Positions 36,995-44,415 of a stretch of DNA of 64,000 nucleotides are shown one piece after another; position 1 is the stretch's first letter; each line of letters opens with the position of its first letter. Both the position numbers and the translations under genes were made by a program. The DNA lies in contig JAFLBH010000002.1 in assembly GCA_017303905.1 (NCBI GenBank), positions 558,001 through 622,000 of the forward strand, written 5' to 3'. The DNA comes from Bacteroidota bacterium (lineage in GTDB: Bacteria; Bacteroidota; Bacteroidia; B-17B0; Aurantibacillaceae). Below the pieces are notes generated by a model. The model was not told the DNA's origin. It saw only the letters and a program-made list of their open reading frames with translations, and ran no database searches.

Positions 36995-38098
36995 TTACGC
37001 TTTAGATTTTTTATTTTTCTTCATCGCCTCTTGCTTTTCCTTGATAGGCTTAAATGGTCCAAACTTGTGTTGCTTCTCACTGAACCCATCCGCGAAGGGA
37101 CCAAATGGATGATCAAAAGGTTTTTCTTCTATCTTCGGCCAATCCTTACTTATATCCTTTTTAGGGCGCGGTTGCGAATTCACAAATGCTGCCACATCCC
37201 AAGCTTCTTCGTCGGTTAATTGTACCATATCATGCGAAGCACCCAATGGCATATTATACTTTACAAACTTCGCGAAGTTGGATAAGCGGTATAAACCTGC
37301 GCCATCGTTATAGCTTTTATCTCCCCATAGAGGCGGATAAGTATAAGCCGTTTTATCACCATTCATCATTCCTTCTCCATTAGCCTGATGACAACTTTGA
37401 CATTTCGCTACATAAACACTTTTTCCGCCCTCAGGATCGGCTGCTCTATCCAGAAAAGCTAAGTCCTTGAACCCGGAACCTTCCGGTTTTTTTCCTTTTG
37501 CCACATCTTTACCTAACCAGTTAATGTATTCTACAATGGCTTGCATTTCTTTCGATGTTGTATCCAATGCTTTTCCATTTAAACTTCTTTCGAAACAATC
37601 ATTTACACGTTTGTAAATATTTTCGATAGCGCCTGAACGAGCACGGTATTTTGGATAGGTTGAAGTAACGGCGCTGTAATTGTTACCAAACACTTTAGTT
37701 CCTGCATCCAGATGACAATTTTGACAATTCATTCCATTAGTAGAATTGTATATTTTACCATTCTCACCAAAATAAACAGAAGTATGTGCAATTAAATCTT
37801 TACCATATAAAATAGATTCTTTTTTCGAATTTCCTTCCAGTGTAGATTCATCAGGTGCCTTCCAATAATTGATAGTATCCTTTAATCTTTGTTCAGTAGA
37901 TTGCTTTCCTGCTTCTGTAAAATTTCCATAAGCATCCGGCACCGGGGTTTCCACAACAGGCTCCGGTTTAGGCGCGGGAATAAATTTTGCCAATGCAATC
38001 ACAAGAGCTATAATAAATACAACGAGAACAATTATTATTTGCGTCAGGCGTATGACAATCGCCGCAAGGTCTCTATCAGGTTTATTTGAATTGCTCAT
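36995..38098 (-). CDS. Membrane-anchored dihaem c-type cytochrome, TsdA-like (thiosulfate dehydrogenase)
   Basis: 367 residues. One N-terminal helix (about 17-38) anchors it; the rest is periplasmic with two haem sites, CQNCH (125-129) and CQSCH (233-237). Between them is NDCFERSLNGKAL...EMQAIVEYINWLGK, matching the block of TsdA that supplies a Cys as distal ligand of the first haem (here Cys168 is the candidate). After the second haem, YNMPLGASH supplies Met283 as a candidate distal ligand. TsdA joins two thiosulfates into tetrathionate and passes two electrons on. The anchor is unlike soluble TsdA and may keep electrons near the quinol/oxidase chain. It lies 11 bp after the YeeE half-transporter gene. 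Confidence 0.8.
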   Translation of the reverse strand: MSNSNKPDRDLAAIVIRLTQIIIVLVVFIIALVIALAKFIPAPKPEPVVETPVPDAYGNFTEAGKQSTEQRLKDTINYWKAPDESTLEGNSKKESILYGKDLIAHTSVYFGENGKIYNSTNGMNCQNCHLDAGTKVFGNNYSAVTSTYPKYRARSGAIENIYKRVNDCFERSLNGKALDTTSKEMQAIVEYINWLGKDVAKGKKPEGSGFKDLAFLDRAADPEGGKSVYVAKCQSCHQANGEGMMNGDKTAYTYPPLWGDKSYNDGAGLYRLSNFAKFVKYNMPLGASHDMVQLTDEEAWDVAAFVNSQPRPKKDISKDWPKIEEKPFDHPFGPFADGFSEKQHKFGPFKPIKEKQEAMKKNKKSKA

Positions 38099-38109
38099 AA
38101 GTAAATATT

Positions 38110-38523
38110 TTAATGAGGTAATTTATCTTTTATGGCTCCGTATAAGAAAGTACCAAGTATAGCAAAAAGAAACACAACAATCATAGCTAAATATCCATAA
38201 CCAATATTCACCACCATCGGACCCGGACACGCACCGCTCAACGCCCAACCTAAACCGAAAATGGTTCCTCCTATTAAGTATCTTGCAATTGATTTATCTT
38301 TTGGATAAAACATGATTGGGTTACCATTCATATCGCGCATTTTATATTTTTTGATCAGGAATACACCAATTACTCCGAGTATAACCGCTGTGCCAATTAT
38401 TCCATACATATGAAATGATTGAAAACGGAACATTTCTTGTATGCGAAACCATGAAAATGCTTCTGATTTGGCCATAACAATACCGAAAACAATTCCGGCT
38501 AGTAAGAATTTAAGAAATTTCAT
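38110..38523 (-). CDS. YeeE/YedE half-size transporter, second half
   Basis: 137 residues with four hydrophobic helices and the family signature YLIGGTIFGLGWALSGACPGPMVVNIGYGY, in which the Cys of GACPGP corresponds to a substrate-relay Cys in the thiosulfate transporter TsuA/YeeE. It pairs with the preceding half (stop and start 3 bp apart), together equalling one full-length YeeE. It may carry thiosulfate or another sulfur species across the inner membrane. It is cotranscribed with the cytochrome (11-bp gap). Confidence 0.85.
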   Translation of the reverse strand: MKFLKFLLAGIVFGIVMAKSEAFSWFRIQEMFRFQSFHMYGIIGTAVILGVIGVFLIKKYKMRDMNGNPIMFYPKDKSIARYLIGGTIFGLGWALSGACPGPMVVNIGYGYLAMIVVFLFAILGTFLYGAIKDKLPH

Positions 38524-38526
38524 TTT

Positions 38527-39084
38527 TTATAGAATTAAAGGTAATAAAACAAAAGTCATTAATAATCCACCTGCAAAAAAACCAATTACAGCTATAAGAG
38601 ATGGTACTTGTAAATCAGATAAACCACTGATGGCGTGGCCCGAGGTACATCCGCCGGCATAACGCGAACCGAAACCAACCATAATTCCACCTAAAGCAAG
38701 AATTAAAAAGTCCTTCAAAGAAAACACAGCGTCTAAACTAAAGAGCTCGTTTGGTTGTGCCGAAGTTGGAGCAGCAATTCCCAACTTAGCTAGATCACTA
38801 ATCGTATTTTCAGAAATTTTTACCGGTTCGCCATTGGAAAGAAACTGAGCGGCAATAAATCCGCCAATTATGGCACCAATTAAAAATACCAGATTCCATA
38901 ATTGACTTTTCCAATTGAAATCGAAAAACTTTACTTTTTTTCCCCCTCCCGCTGCTGCGCATATGGTTCGAAGATTTGCAGAAAAACCGAATGATTGTCC
39001 GAAAAAAATCAGAACAAACATGATTGCTGCTATTATTGTACCCGACACGTACCATGGCCAGGGTTGTTGAATGAGTTCTAACAT
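38527..39084 (-). CDS. YeeE/YedE half-size transporter, first half
   Basis: 185 residues with five hydrophobic helices. The signature GFGSRYAGGCTSGHAISGLSDLQVPSLIAVIGFFAGG holds the conserved Cys of the first YeeE repeat. An extra segment of about 40 residues (about 85-125) sits between helices. It is adjacent to the second half and to the universal stress protein gene (5-bp gap), within the nine-gene sulfur operon. Transport of thiosulfate or sulfane sulfur is likely; direction is unknown. Confidence 0.85.
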   Translation of the reverse strand: MLELIQQPWPWYVSGTIIAAIMFVLIFFGQSFGFSANLRTICAAAGGGKKVKFFDFNWKSQLWNLVFLIGAIIGGFIAAQFLSNGEPVKISENTISDLAKLGIAAPTSAQPNELFSLDAVFSLKDFLILALGGIMVGFGSRYAGGCTSGHAISGLSDLQVPSLIAVIGFFAGGLLMTFVLLPLIL

Positions 39085-39089
39085 GGTTC

Positions 39090-39917
39090 CTATTTTAAAT
39101 GAAATGAAATAATTGGTTTAAATAAATGATTTACTAATTTTTCGGTGGCACTGGTATGAAACAAACCGCCTTTTCCGTGCGTACCGATACATATCACATC
39201 CATCTCATGCATTTGATTAAAATGAACCACACCATTCTCAACATCCTTATCAATTAAAAAATGTTTTTCGTAATTAACAATGCTATTTTCACTGGCAAAT
39301 TTATCCATACCTGCTATCACAGTATCTCTCTCACTTTCCTTCGTTAGAATATGTAATAAATGAGTTTTAGTATTGAAAGCTTTAATGAGTTTATGTAATA
39401 AATTGAGATTTTCATTTTTTGATTTTGTAAAATCGTGTACTAATAAAACATTTTCAATAACTAAGTCAGATCGGTCGCACATGAGTGATAAAAGCGGGAT
39501 TTGCGATTGGCGCGCTATCATTTGTGTTTCAGAACCGGATAATTTTTCTTTAATTCCCCAAGCGCCTTTTGTACCCATTACTATTAAATCAAAATTATTA
39601 TCCTTAGCATAGGAAACAATTTTATCGGTTAGTTTTCCCAGTTCCAAATGAACATTCACTTGATTACCATAAATAGTTTTCAAATTATTGAGTTTACGTG
39701 TTGCTATGTCTTTTTGTGATACAACATAATCTACACTGATTTCGCCGCATGTTTGAATGTTACCGTTCTTATCCATGGTTACTGTATCAGGAACAGATAA
39801 AACGTGAATGAAATGAATTTCAACCGGAATTTTTTCTTCCAATTTTTTCACCATCAGATAAGCATATTCAGCCTGAACTGAAAAATCGGTTGGGATTAAA
39901 ACTTTTAATGATTCCAT
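39090..39917 (-). CDS. Universal stress protein, tandem UspA domains
   Basis: 275 residues comprising two UspA domains. The first (about 1-147) has VLIPTDFSVQAEYAYLMV and FDLIVMGTKGAWGIKEKLSGSETQMIARQSQIPLL, close to the ATP-binding GxxG...GS motif. The second (about 150-275) is less complete but keeps MDVICIGTHGKGGLFHTSATEKLVNHLFKPIISF. The protein is cytoplasmic. It is the second gene of the sulfur operon, between a rhodanese and the YeeE halves (4- and 5-bp gaps). A regulatory or protective role under sulfur or redox stress is inferred. Confidence 0.85.
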   Translation of the reverse strand: MESLKVLIPTDFSVQAEYAYLMVKKLEEKIPVEIHFIHVLSVPDTVTMDKNGNIQTCGEISVDYVVSQKDIATRKLNNLKTIYGNQVNVHLELGKLTDKIVSYAKDNNFDLIVMGTKGAWGIKEKLSGSETQMIARQSQIPLLSLMCDRSDLVIENVLLVHDFTKSKNENLNLLHKLIKAFNTKTHLLHILTKESERDTVIAGMDKFASENSIVNYEKHFLIDKDVENGVVHFNQMHEMDVICIGTHGKGGLFHTSATEKLVNHLFKPIISFHLK

Positions 39918-39921
39918 ATAA

Positions 39922-40230
39922 TTATAGGTATTGATTTACATTTTGCCAACTACCACCGTTAACAACATTGGTTAGTCCTTTTGATTCTAAAACGCGTTGT
40001 GCCATTCCACTGCGGTTTCCGCTTCGGCAACAAACAATCACATGTTTGTGTTTTTTTAAAGTTTCGGCACTATTACCGATTAGTTCGAGAGGAATATTCT
40101 TTGAGCCTTTTACATGTCCGTCTGCAAATTCAGCTTTACTTCTAACATCAACAATCAATGCGCCTTCTTTGATAAGTGTAGCTAAATCAACTTTCTTTGA
40201 TGAGAATAGTTTTTTAAATAGTGATAACAT
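39922..40230 (-). CDS. Single-domain rhodanese, first gene of sulfur operon
   Basis: 102 residues from ATG 40230. A GTG at 40248 extends the frame by six codons but overlaps the promoter -7 element at 40248-40255, so it cannot lie in the transcript. The single rhodanese domain has VDVRSKAEFADGHVKGSKNIPLELI and active loop CCRSGNRSGMAQ. It lacks a signal peptide, so it is cytoplasmic. A sulfurtransferase moving sulfane sulfur to or from small thiols is expected. Eight genes follow with gaps of 3-40 bp. Confidence 0.88.
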   Translation of the reverse strand: MLSLFKKLFSSKKVDLATLIKEGALIVDVRSKAEFADGHVKGSKNIPLELIGNSAETLKKHKHVIVCCRSGNRSGMAQRVLESKGLTNVVNGGSWQNVNQYL

Positions 40231-40247
40231 AATTTCTTTATTTATCA

Positions 40248-40293
40248 CAAAAGTATGACATAAGTCAGGGCTTAAACGGTTACAAAAGTTACA
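40248..40293 (-). promoter_or_regulatory. Sulfur-regulon promoter: dyad plus -7 element (nine-gene operon)
   Basis: On the minus strand the dyad TGTAAC-TTTT-GTAACC (40278-40293, 10 of 12 bases of the TGTAAC-N4-GTTACA palindrome) is centred 34 bp from TACTTTTG (40248-40255), a perfect TAnnTTTG. The bases after the dyad (GTAACCGTT...CCCT) also match the promoter at 45257-45301. The expected start near 40241 gives a leader of about 11 nt. Confidence 0.7.
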
Positions 40294-40338
40294 TTGTGGA
40301 AGGCTTAACTTAAATAGCTAAGAGATTAACAAATTTTA

Positions 40339-40659
40339 TTAAACTTCGTCTTCGTGTAGGTATTCGTCTTTATAACCGCCCACATGTCTTTCACTTTCCT
40401 TAATTATCCTGTTTTGGCGGAAATAATTAAAAACACCAATGATAAATATGATTACGGCGGTAATAAAAAACAAAATTTCAAACAGCAAGCCATTTTCGAG
40501 TTTTAATAAACTTCTGATGCTTAATCCTGCTACAATAAAATAAAGTGAAGTACGAATAAACGACAATAAAGTAGTTTGATTAGCTAAACGCGTGCGCTGC
40601 AATGCCAGGCGCTCTCTTAAAATTAGTTCTTTGTTTATCTTCGTTGACTCTCCGGCCAT
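40339..40659 (-). CDS. DUF202/YidH-family small membrane protein
   Basis: 106 residues. The family mark LILRERLALQRTRLANQTTLLSFIRTSLYFIVAGLSI (about 11-48) is followed by a second transmembrane helix (LLFEILFFITAVIIFIIGVFNYF) and a charged tail. DUF202 proteins are short inner-membrane proteins of uncertain role. It begins 2 bp after the multicopper oxidase gene and is probably cotranscribed with it. Confidence 0.85.
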   Translation of the reverse strand: MAGESTKINKELILRERLALQRTRLANQTTLLSFIRTSLYFIVAGLSIRSLLKLENGLLFEILFFITAVIIFIIGVFNYFRQNRIIKESERHVGGYKDEYLHEDEV

Positions 40660-40661
40660 AA

Positions 40662-42395
40662 TTAATTCTTAATTAATTTTAAAGTCGCTATACCCTTAGA
40701 TGTATTAACTTTGAGATGGTAAACTCCCGATGATAAATTATTGTTATTAATAGAAATTGTTCCGTCATAATTAGTAACAATTTTCACTGACTCCACTTTT
40801 TGTCCAATTGCATTCGATAATTCTACAGTCTTAACCAAATTAACATCCTCCACAATAATACTCCAAGAAATATCGGCTGGATTAGGATAAGCTTTGGCAA
40901 AAACAGTATTGTACGTATTCTCCTTAATACCGGCAAAATAATCATAAACCAAAAACTGGCCCATCATTCCATCGTCTTCATGAGCCAGCATATGACAATG
41001 ATACATATACGGCATCATTGGATCAGCGAAATTCTCAAACTTAGTTATGAATCTAACGGTTTGCTGAGAAGGTACAACCACCACATCTTTACGTCCGGCC
41101 ATATTAGCCGGAGGTGCCACACCATTAATGTCAATAATATAAAACTGCACATCGTGAATATGAAATGGGTGTGCGATGGCCGTATTGTTTGTTAAATTCC
41201 AAATTTCAACGTTGTTAAAAGGTATAGTATCGTTTATCACCATCATATTGAAGCTTTGTCCGTTTATTACAAATGGACCATTTAATCCTGCGCCTCCACC
41301 CATAGTTTTGGGCGTAAACGTTTTTGTTCTTGTAAAGTTAGCCGCCGACTGAGGAATTGGTGTAACCACAGTAAGTGATGAAGGAATGGTTGTAACAGGA
41401 GAAGACGTTGGTGCTGCTACATTAATTTGCATTAGATTTTTATCGGTACCATTTAATCCATTACTACTATATCCTGGAATTGTTGCCATTCCCATAGCGG
41501 CAGGATTTGGAGCACCATAGTAACCGTTAGGAAGCTGACTTCCATAATTCGTTAAATAAATGGTTTGTCCTTGCATACCTGTTAAATCGAGTAATACCTC
41601 TGCTCTTTCGCCCGGAGCCAAACGAAGACGTGTCATGGAAACAGGTGCAGCAAGCAAACCTCCATCTGTTCCGATTTGATAAAACGTTGCGTTATTGCTA
41701 AAACCGAAATTAAACAAACGCATAGTTGCCGCATTTATTAATCGTAAACGCACCACCTGCGCAGGTAAATTTACAAAGGCGTCTTTTGTGCCGTTTATGA
41801 GTACTACGCTATCTATAGCCGACATTGCATCAAATTGTTTGGTCGCATCGAAAGCGCGCGTTTGAACAACAAGAGGAATATCATCCGTTCCATAGTTACG
41901 AGGTAATGTTAAAGCTGCTTCTATTGGGTCTTTCACAATCACTAAGCCCGATTCACCTTTCGTAACTTGCTCGGCGGTGAGCATGTGAAGATGCGAGTGA
42001 TACCAATACATCGCAGCATCATCACGAACTTTAAATTTTGGTGACCAGGTAGTTCCGGGAGGTATAACGGTATGCGGACCTCCGTCGTTTTTTGGAGACA
42101 CATGCATTCCATGCCAATGTACAGTAGTTGTATCTGCCATGGTATTGCTTACATTAATATGAACCGAATCACCTTTGTTCAACATCAGCGTTGGTCCGAG
42201 ATAATTATACGCGTTAAAGCCAATTGTGTTTGTATTAAAGCCGGGATAAAATGAAACAGTTCCGGTATGAATGGAGAGATTAATATTTGTTCCTGTTAAA
42301 ACAGATGGAATTGCCAGAGAATTTGTAAACGACTGCGAAAAAGCAGCTGTTATAAGACCTGCATTTAAGAATAACGAGAATAGAACTTTTTTCAT
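40662..42395 (-). CDS. Multicopper oxidase with T9SS C-terminal sorting domain
   Basis: 577 residues: signal peptide (about 1-20), three cupredoxin domains, then a type A T9SS sorting domain of about 75 residues (YPNPADISWSIIVEDV...GVYHLKVNTSKGIATLKLIKN). Copper ligands are all present in HWHGMHVS, WYHSHLHML, HPFHIHDVQF and YHCHMLAHEDDGMMGQF, giving type 1 and trinuclear sites as in CueO/FtsP-like oxidases. The Met-rich patch (AAMGMATI, MMPYMYHCHMLAHEDDGMMG) fits metal oxidation. It is secreted to the cell surface by T9SS. Its promoter carries the sulfur-regulon dyad. Confidence 0.92.
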   Translation of the reverse strand: MKKVLFSLFLNAGLITAAFSQSFTNSLAIPSVLTGTNINLSIHTGTVSFYPGFNTNTIGFNAYNYLGPTLMLNKGDSVHINVSNTMADTTTVHWHGMHVSPKNDGGPHTVIPPGTTWSPKFKVRDDAAMYWYHSHLHMLTAEQVTKGESGLVIVKDPIEAALTLPRNYGTDDIPLVVQTRAFDATKQFDAMSAIDSVVLINGTKDAFVNLPAQVVRLRLINAATMRLFNFGFSNNATFYQIGTDGGLLAAPVSMTRLRLAPGERAEVLLDLTGMQGQTIYLTNYGSQLPNGYYGAPNPAAMGMATIPGYSSNGLNGTDKNLMQINVAAPTSSPVTTIPSSLTVVTPIPQSAANFTRTKTFTPKTMGGGAGLNGPFVINGQSFNMMVINDTIPFNNVEIWNLTNNTAIAHPFHIHDVQFYIIDINGVAPPANMAGRKDVVVVPSQQTVRFITKFENFADPMMPYMYHCHMLAHEDDGMMGQFLVYDYFAGIKENTYNTVFAKAYPNPADISWSIIVEDVNLVKTVELSNAIGQKVESVKIVTNYDGTISINNNNLSSGVYHLKVNTSKGIATLKLIKN

Positions 42396-42413
42396 GATAA
42401 GTTGAATATAAAA

Positions 42414-42458
42414 CTAAAATAAGGAGAATAAAAAAGGCGTAATGTAACATTTGTCACA
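42414..42458 (-). promoter_or_regulatory. Sulfur-regulon promoter: dyad plus -7 element (multicopper oxidase)
   Basis: The minus strand has TGTGAC-AAAT-GTTACA (42443-42458, 11 of 12 dyad bases) centred 33 bp from TATTTTAG (42414-42421), which differs from TAnnTTTG at one position. The start would fall near 42407, 12 nt before the ATG at 42395. The dyad lies inside the terminator hairpin of the upstream rhodanese gene. Confidence 0.6.
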
Positions 42459-42466
42459 TTACGCCT
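42435..42466 (-). terminator. Terminator of the rhodanese lipoprotein gene, overlapping an operator
   Basis: An 11-bp perfect stem (AGGCGTAATGT / ACATTACGCCT) with a 10-nt loop, followed for minus-strand transcripts by a U-tract. It lies 19 bp after the rhodanese stop at 42485. The stem and loop contain the TGTGAC-N4-GTTACA dyad of the multicopper oxidase promoter. Confidence 0.75.
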
Positions 42467-42484
42467 CAAACCACTAACAACTAA

Positions 42485-42868
42485 TTACTTAACGACACCA
42501 ACTGCATTCTGCCAAGGCCCCATGTTTTCCACATTTTTTATGCCCGCTTGCTCAAGTATGTTTTTAGCAATACCGGCGCGATTTCCGCTGCGGCACACTA
42601 AAATGATGTGGTCGTACTTCTTTAAATCTTCAATCTTGTTTTGAATCTGATCTAAAGGATAGTTAACTGAACCTTCGGCATGACCATCCATTTCGAATTC
42701 CTCTTCGGTTCTTACATCTACGATTATTTCTTTACTATTTTTCATGATATTCTCTTTTTTGGGTTCAACTTTTGTTTTGTTTTCTGTTTGCGACTGACAG
42801 TTTGTTAATACAATGAATGAAAACACCATCGTTAACATCAGCGCCCATTTTCCATTCAGTAGTTTCAT
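42485..42868 (-). CDS. Lipoprotein rhodanese
   Basis: 127 residues from ATG 42868, chosen because it begins a lipoprotein signal (MKLLNGKWALMLTMVFSFIVLTNC, with Cys near residue 24); the longer frame to 42952 overlaps the CstB-like gene and lacks a signal. The rhodanese domain follows a short linker: VDVRTEEEFEMDGHAEGSVNYPLDQI and active loop VCRSGNRAGIAKNIL. It is therefore a membrane-tethered periplasmic sulfurtransferase, the exported counterpart of the cytoplasmic one at 39922. It lies 10 bp after CstB-like copy 2 in the same operon and ends before a strong terminator. Confidence 0.85.
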   Translation of the reverse strand: MKLLNGKWALMLTMVFSFIVLTNCQSQTENKTKVEPKKENIMKNSKEIIVDVRTEEEFEMDGHAEGSVNYPLDQIQNKIEDLKKYDHIILVCRSGNRAGIAKNILEQAGIKNVENMGPWQNAVGVVK

Positions 42869-42878
42869 CGCTCTTGAT

Positions 42879-44291
42879 TTATTTTTGTAATTTACTTTGA
42901 CATACATAATCGGTTTTTGAAACACCCGCTTCTGCGATGGCTTTAAAACCACCTTCTACCTCTTTAAAATTGTGGATACCACGTGATTTTAAAATACTGG
43001 CCGCAATCATACTGCGATATCCGCCAGCACAGTGAATGTAAAACGGTTTGTTAGTATCGATTTCAGCAAACCAGTTGTTGATTTGATCAAGAGGTTTGTT
43101 GTATGCTTCCTCAACATGCTCTGCACGATATTCGCTTTCACGACGCACGTCAAATACATTACCGGCTTTTACATCAAATTCTTTTGCAAATTGTGTGGCA
43201 GGAATACGATTAACGGTATCTGTTTCTTTGCCACTTGCTTTCCATGCTTCAAATCCACCTTCCAAATGTCCGATTACATTATCAAATCCTACACGGCTTA
43301 AGCGAGTCACAACTTCTTCTTCCATTCCTACAGGTGTAATCAATAATAAAGGTTGCTTTACATCTTTAATTAAAGCACCTACCCATGGTGCGAAATCGCC
43401 ATTGATTCCAATACTGATTGAGCGCGGAATAAAACCTTTAGCGAATTCAGCAGCCGGACGAGTATCCAATACTAAAGCATCGGTAACTTCAGCAGCCGCT
43501 TCAAAAGCATCCGGACTTAAAGCACGCATTCCCATACTTAATACTTTATCAAAGCTCTCGTAACCTTTTTTATTCATAGCTACATTCATTGGGAAATAAG
43601 CCGGAGGAGGTAATAAACCATCCGTTACCGCTTTAATGAATGCTTCTTTGCTTGGTTGATTTAAAGCGTAATTCATTTTCTTTTGATTACCTAAAGTATC
43701 AACAGTTTCTTTCATCATGTTTTTACCGCAAGCACTTCCGGCACCATGTGCAGGATAGACAGTAATATCATCCGACAAAGGCATGATCTTTTTTGTTAGA
43801 GATTCATACAATAAGCCCGCCAACTCTTCTTGTGTCATGGAAGCTGCTTTTTGTGCTAAGTCAGGGCGACCAACATCACCTAAAAACAAGGTGTCTCCAC
43901 TAAACAACGCAGTATCCTTTCCATTTTCGTCTCTTAATAAGAAACAAGAACTCTCCATGGTGTGACCCGGCGTATGTAATACCTTAATGGTTACATTACC
44001 TAATTTAAACTCTTCGCCATCCTGAGCAATGATGGATTCAAACTCCGGTTTAGCAGTTGGACCGTATACAATCGGTGCATTTGTTTTTTTACTTAAATCA
44101 AGATGCCCGGAAACGAAATCGGCATGAAAATGCGTTTCGAAAATGTACTTTATTTTTACACCATCTTTCGCAGCGCGATCGATATATGGTTGTACCTCAC
44201 GTAACGGGTCAATAATTGCTGCTTCACCGTTTGAAGTGATGTAGTAGGCGCCTTGTGCCAAACATCCGGTATATATTTGCTCTACTTTCAT
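42879..44291 (-). CDS. CstB-like persulfide dioxygenase/rhodanese fusion, copy 2
   Basis: 470 residues with the same architecture as the protein at 31089: ETHE1-type metallo-beta-lactamase domain (ETHFHADFVSGH, HTPGHTMESSCFLL, FSGDTLFLGDVGRPDLAQ, YPAHGAGSACG), a Cys-less rhodanese (LLLITPVGMEEE) and an active one (HCAGGYRS). The two copies are collinear throughout, so they are in-paralogues. It heads an operon with the lipoprotein rhodanese, and its promoter has two perfect TGTAAC-N4-GTTACA dyads, the strongest in the island. Confidence 0.85.
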   Translation of the reverse strand: MKVEQIYTGCLAQGAYYITSNGEAAIIDPLREVQPYIDRAAKDGVKIKYIFETHFHADFVSGHLDLSKKTNAPIVYGPTAKPEFESIIAQDGEEFKLGNVTIKVLHTPGHTMESSCFLLRDENGKDTALFSGDTLFLGDVGRPDLAQKAASMTQEELAGLLYESLTKKIMPLSDDITVYPAHGAGSACGKNMMKETVDTLGNQKKMNYALNQPSKEAFIKAVTDGLLPPPAYFPMNVAMNKKGYESFDKVLSMGMRALSPDAFEAAAEVTDALVLDTRPAAEFAKGFIPRSISIGINGDFAPWVGALIKDVKQPLLLITPVGMEEEVVTRLSRVGFDNVIGHLEGGFEAWKASGKETDTVNRIPATQFAKEFDVKAGNVFDVRRESEYRAEHVEEAYNKPLDQINNWFAEIDTNKPFYIHCAGGYRSMIAASILKSRGIHNFKEVEGGFKAIAEAGVSKTDYVCQSKLQK

Positions 44292-44341
44292 ATTGTTGTT
44301 TGTTTTATTTGTTATTATTTATTTGGATTAATTTTATGATA

Positions 44342-44386
44342 CAAAGTTAGGGCGATAAAATCCCATAGAGTGTAACAGTAGTTACA
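44342..44386 (-). promoter_or_regulatory. Sulfur-regulon promoter: perfect dyad plus perfect -7 element (CstB-like copy 2)
   Basis: The dyad TGTAAC-N4-GTTACA is perfect (44371-44386) and centred 33 bp from the minus-strand TAACTTTG (44342-44349), a perfect TAnnTTTG. The transcript should start near 44335, about 44 nt before the ATG at 44291. Confidence 0.75.
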
Positions 44387-44399
44387 AGCGAAATTAAAA

Positions 44400-44415
44400 T
44401 GTAACAAGAGTTACA
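44400..44415. promoter_or_regulatory. Second perfect TGTAAC-N4-GTTACA dyad
   Basis: A second perfect 12-of-12 palindrome, centred 29 bp upstream of the first. It ends one base before the stop codon of the TauE gene. Tandem occupancy by two regulator dimers is possible. Confidence 0.6.

Noticed and set aside
40231-40248. GTG start at 40248 for the operon-leading rhodanese
   Set aside because: It coincides with the -7 element TACTTTTG, so it would not be transcribed; ATG 40230 is used.
42869-42952. Start at 42952 for the lipoprotein rhodanese
   Set aside because: It overlaps the CstB-like gene and hides the lipoprotein signal that begins at 42868.
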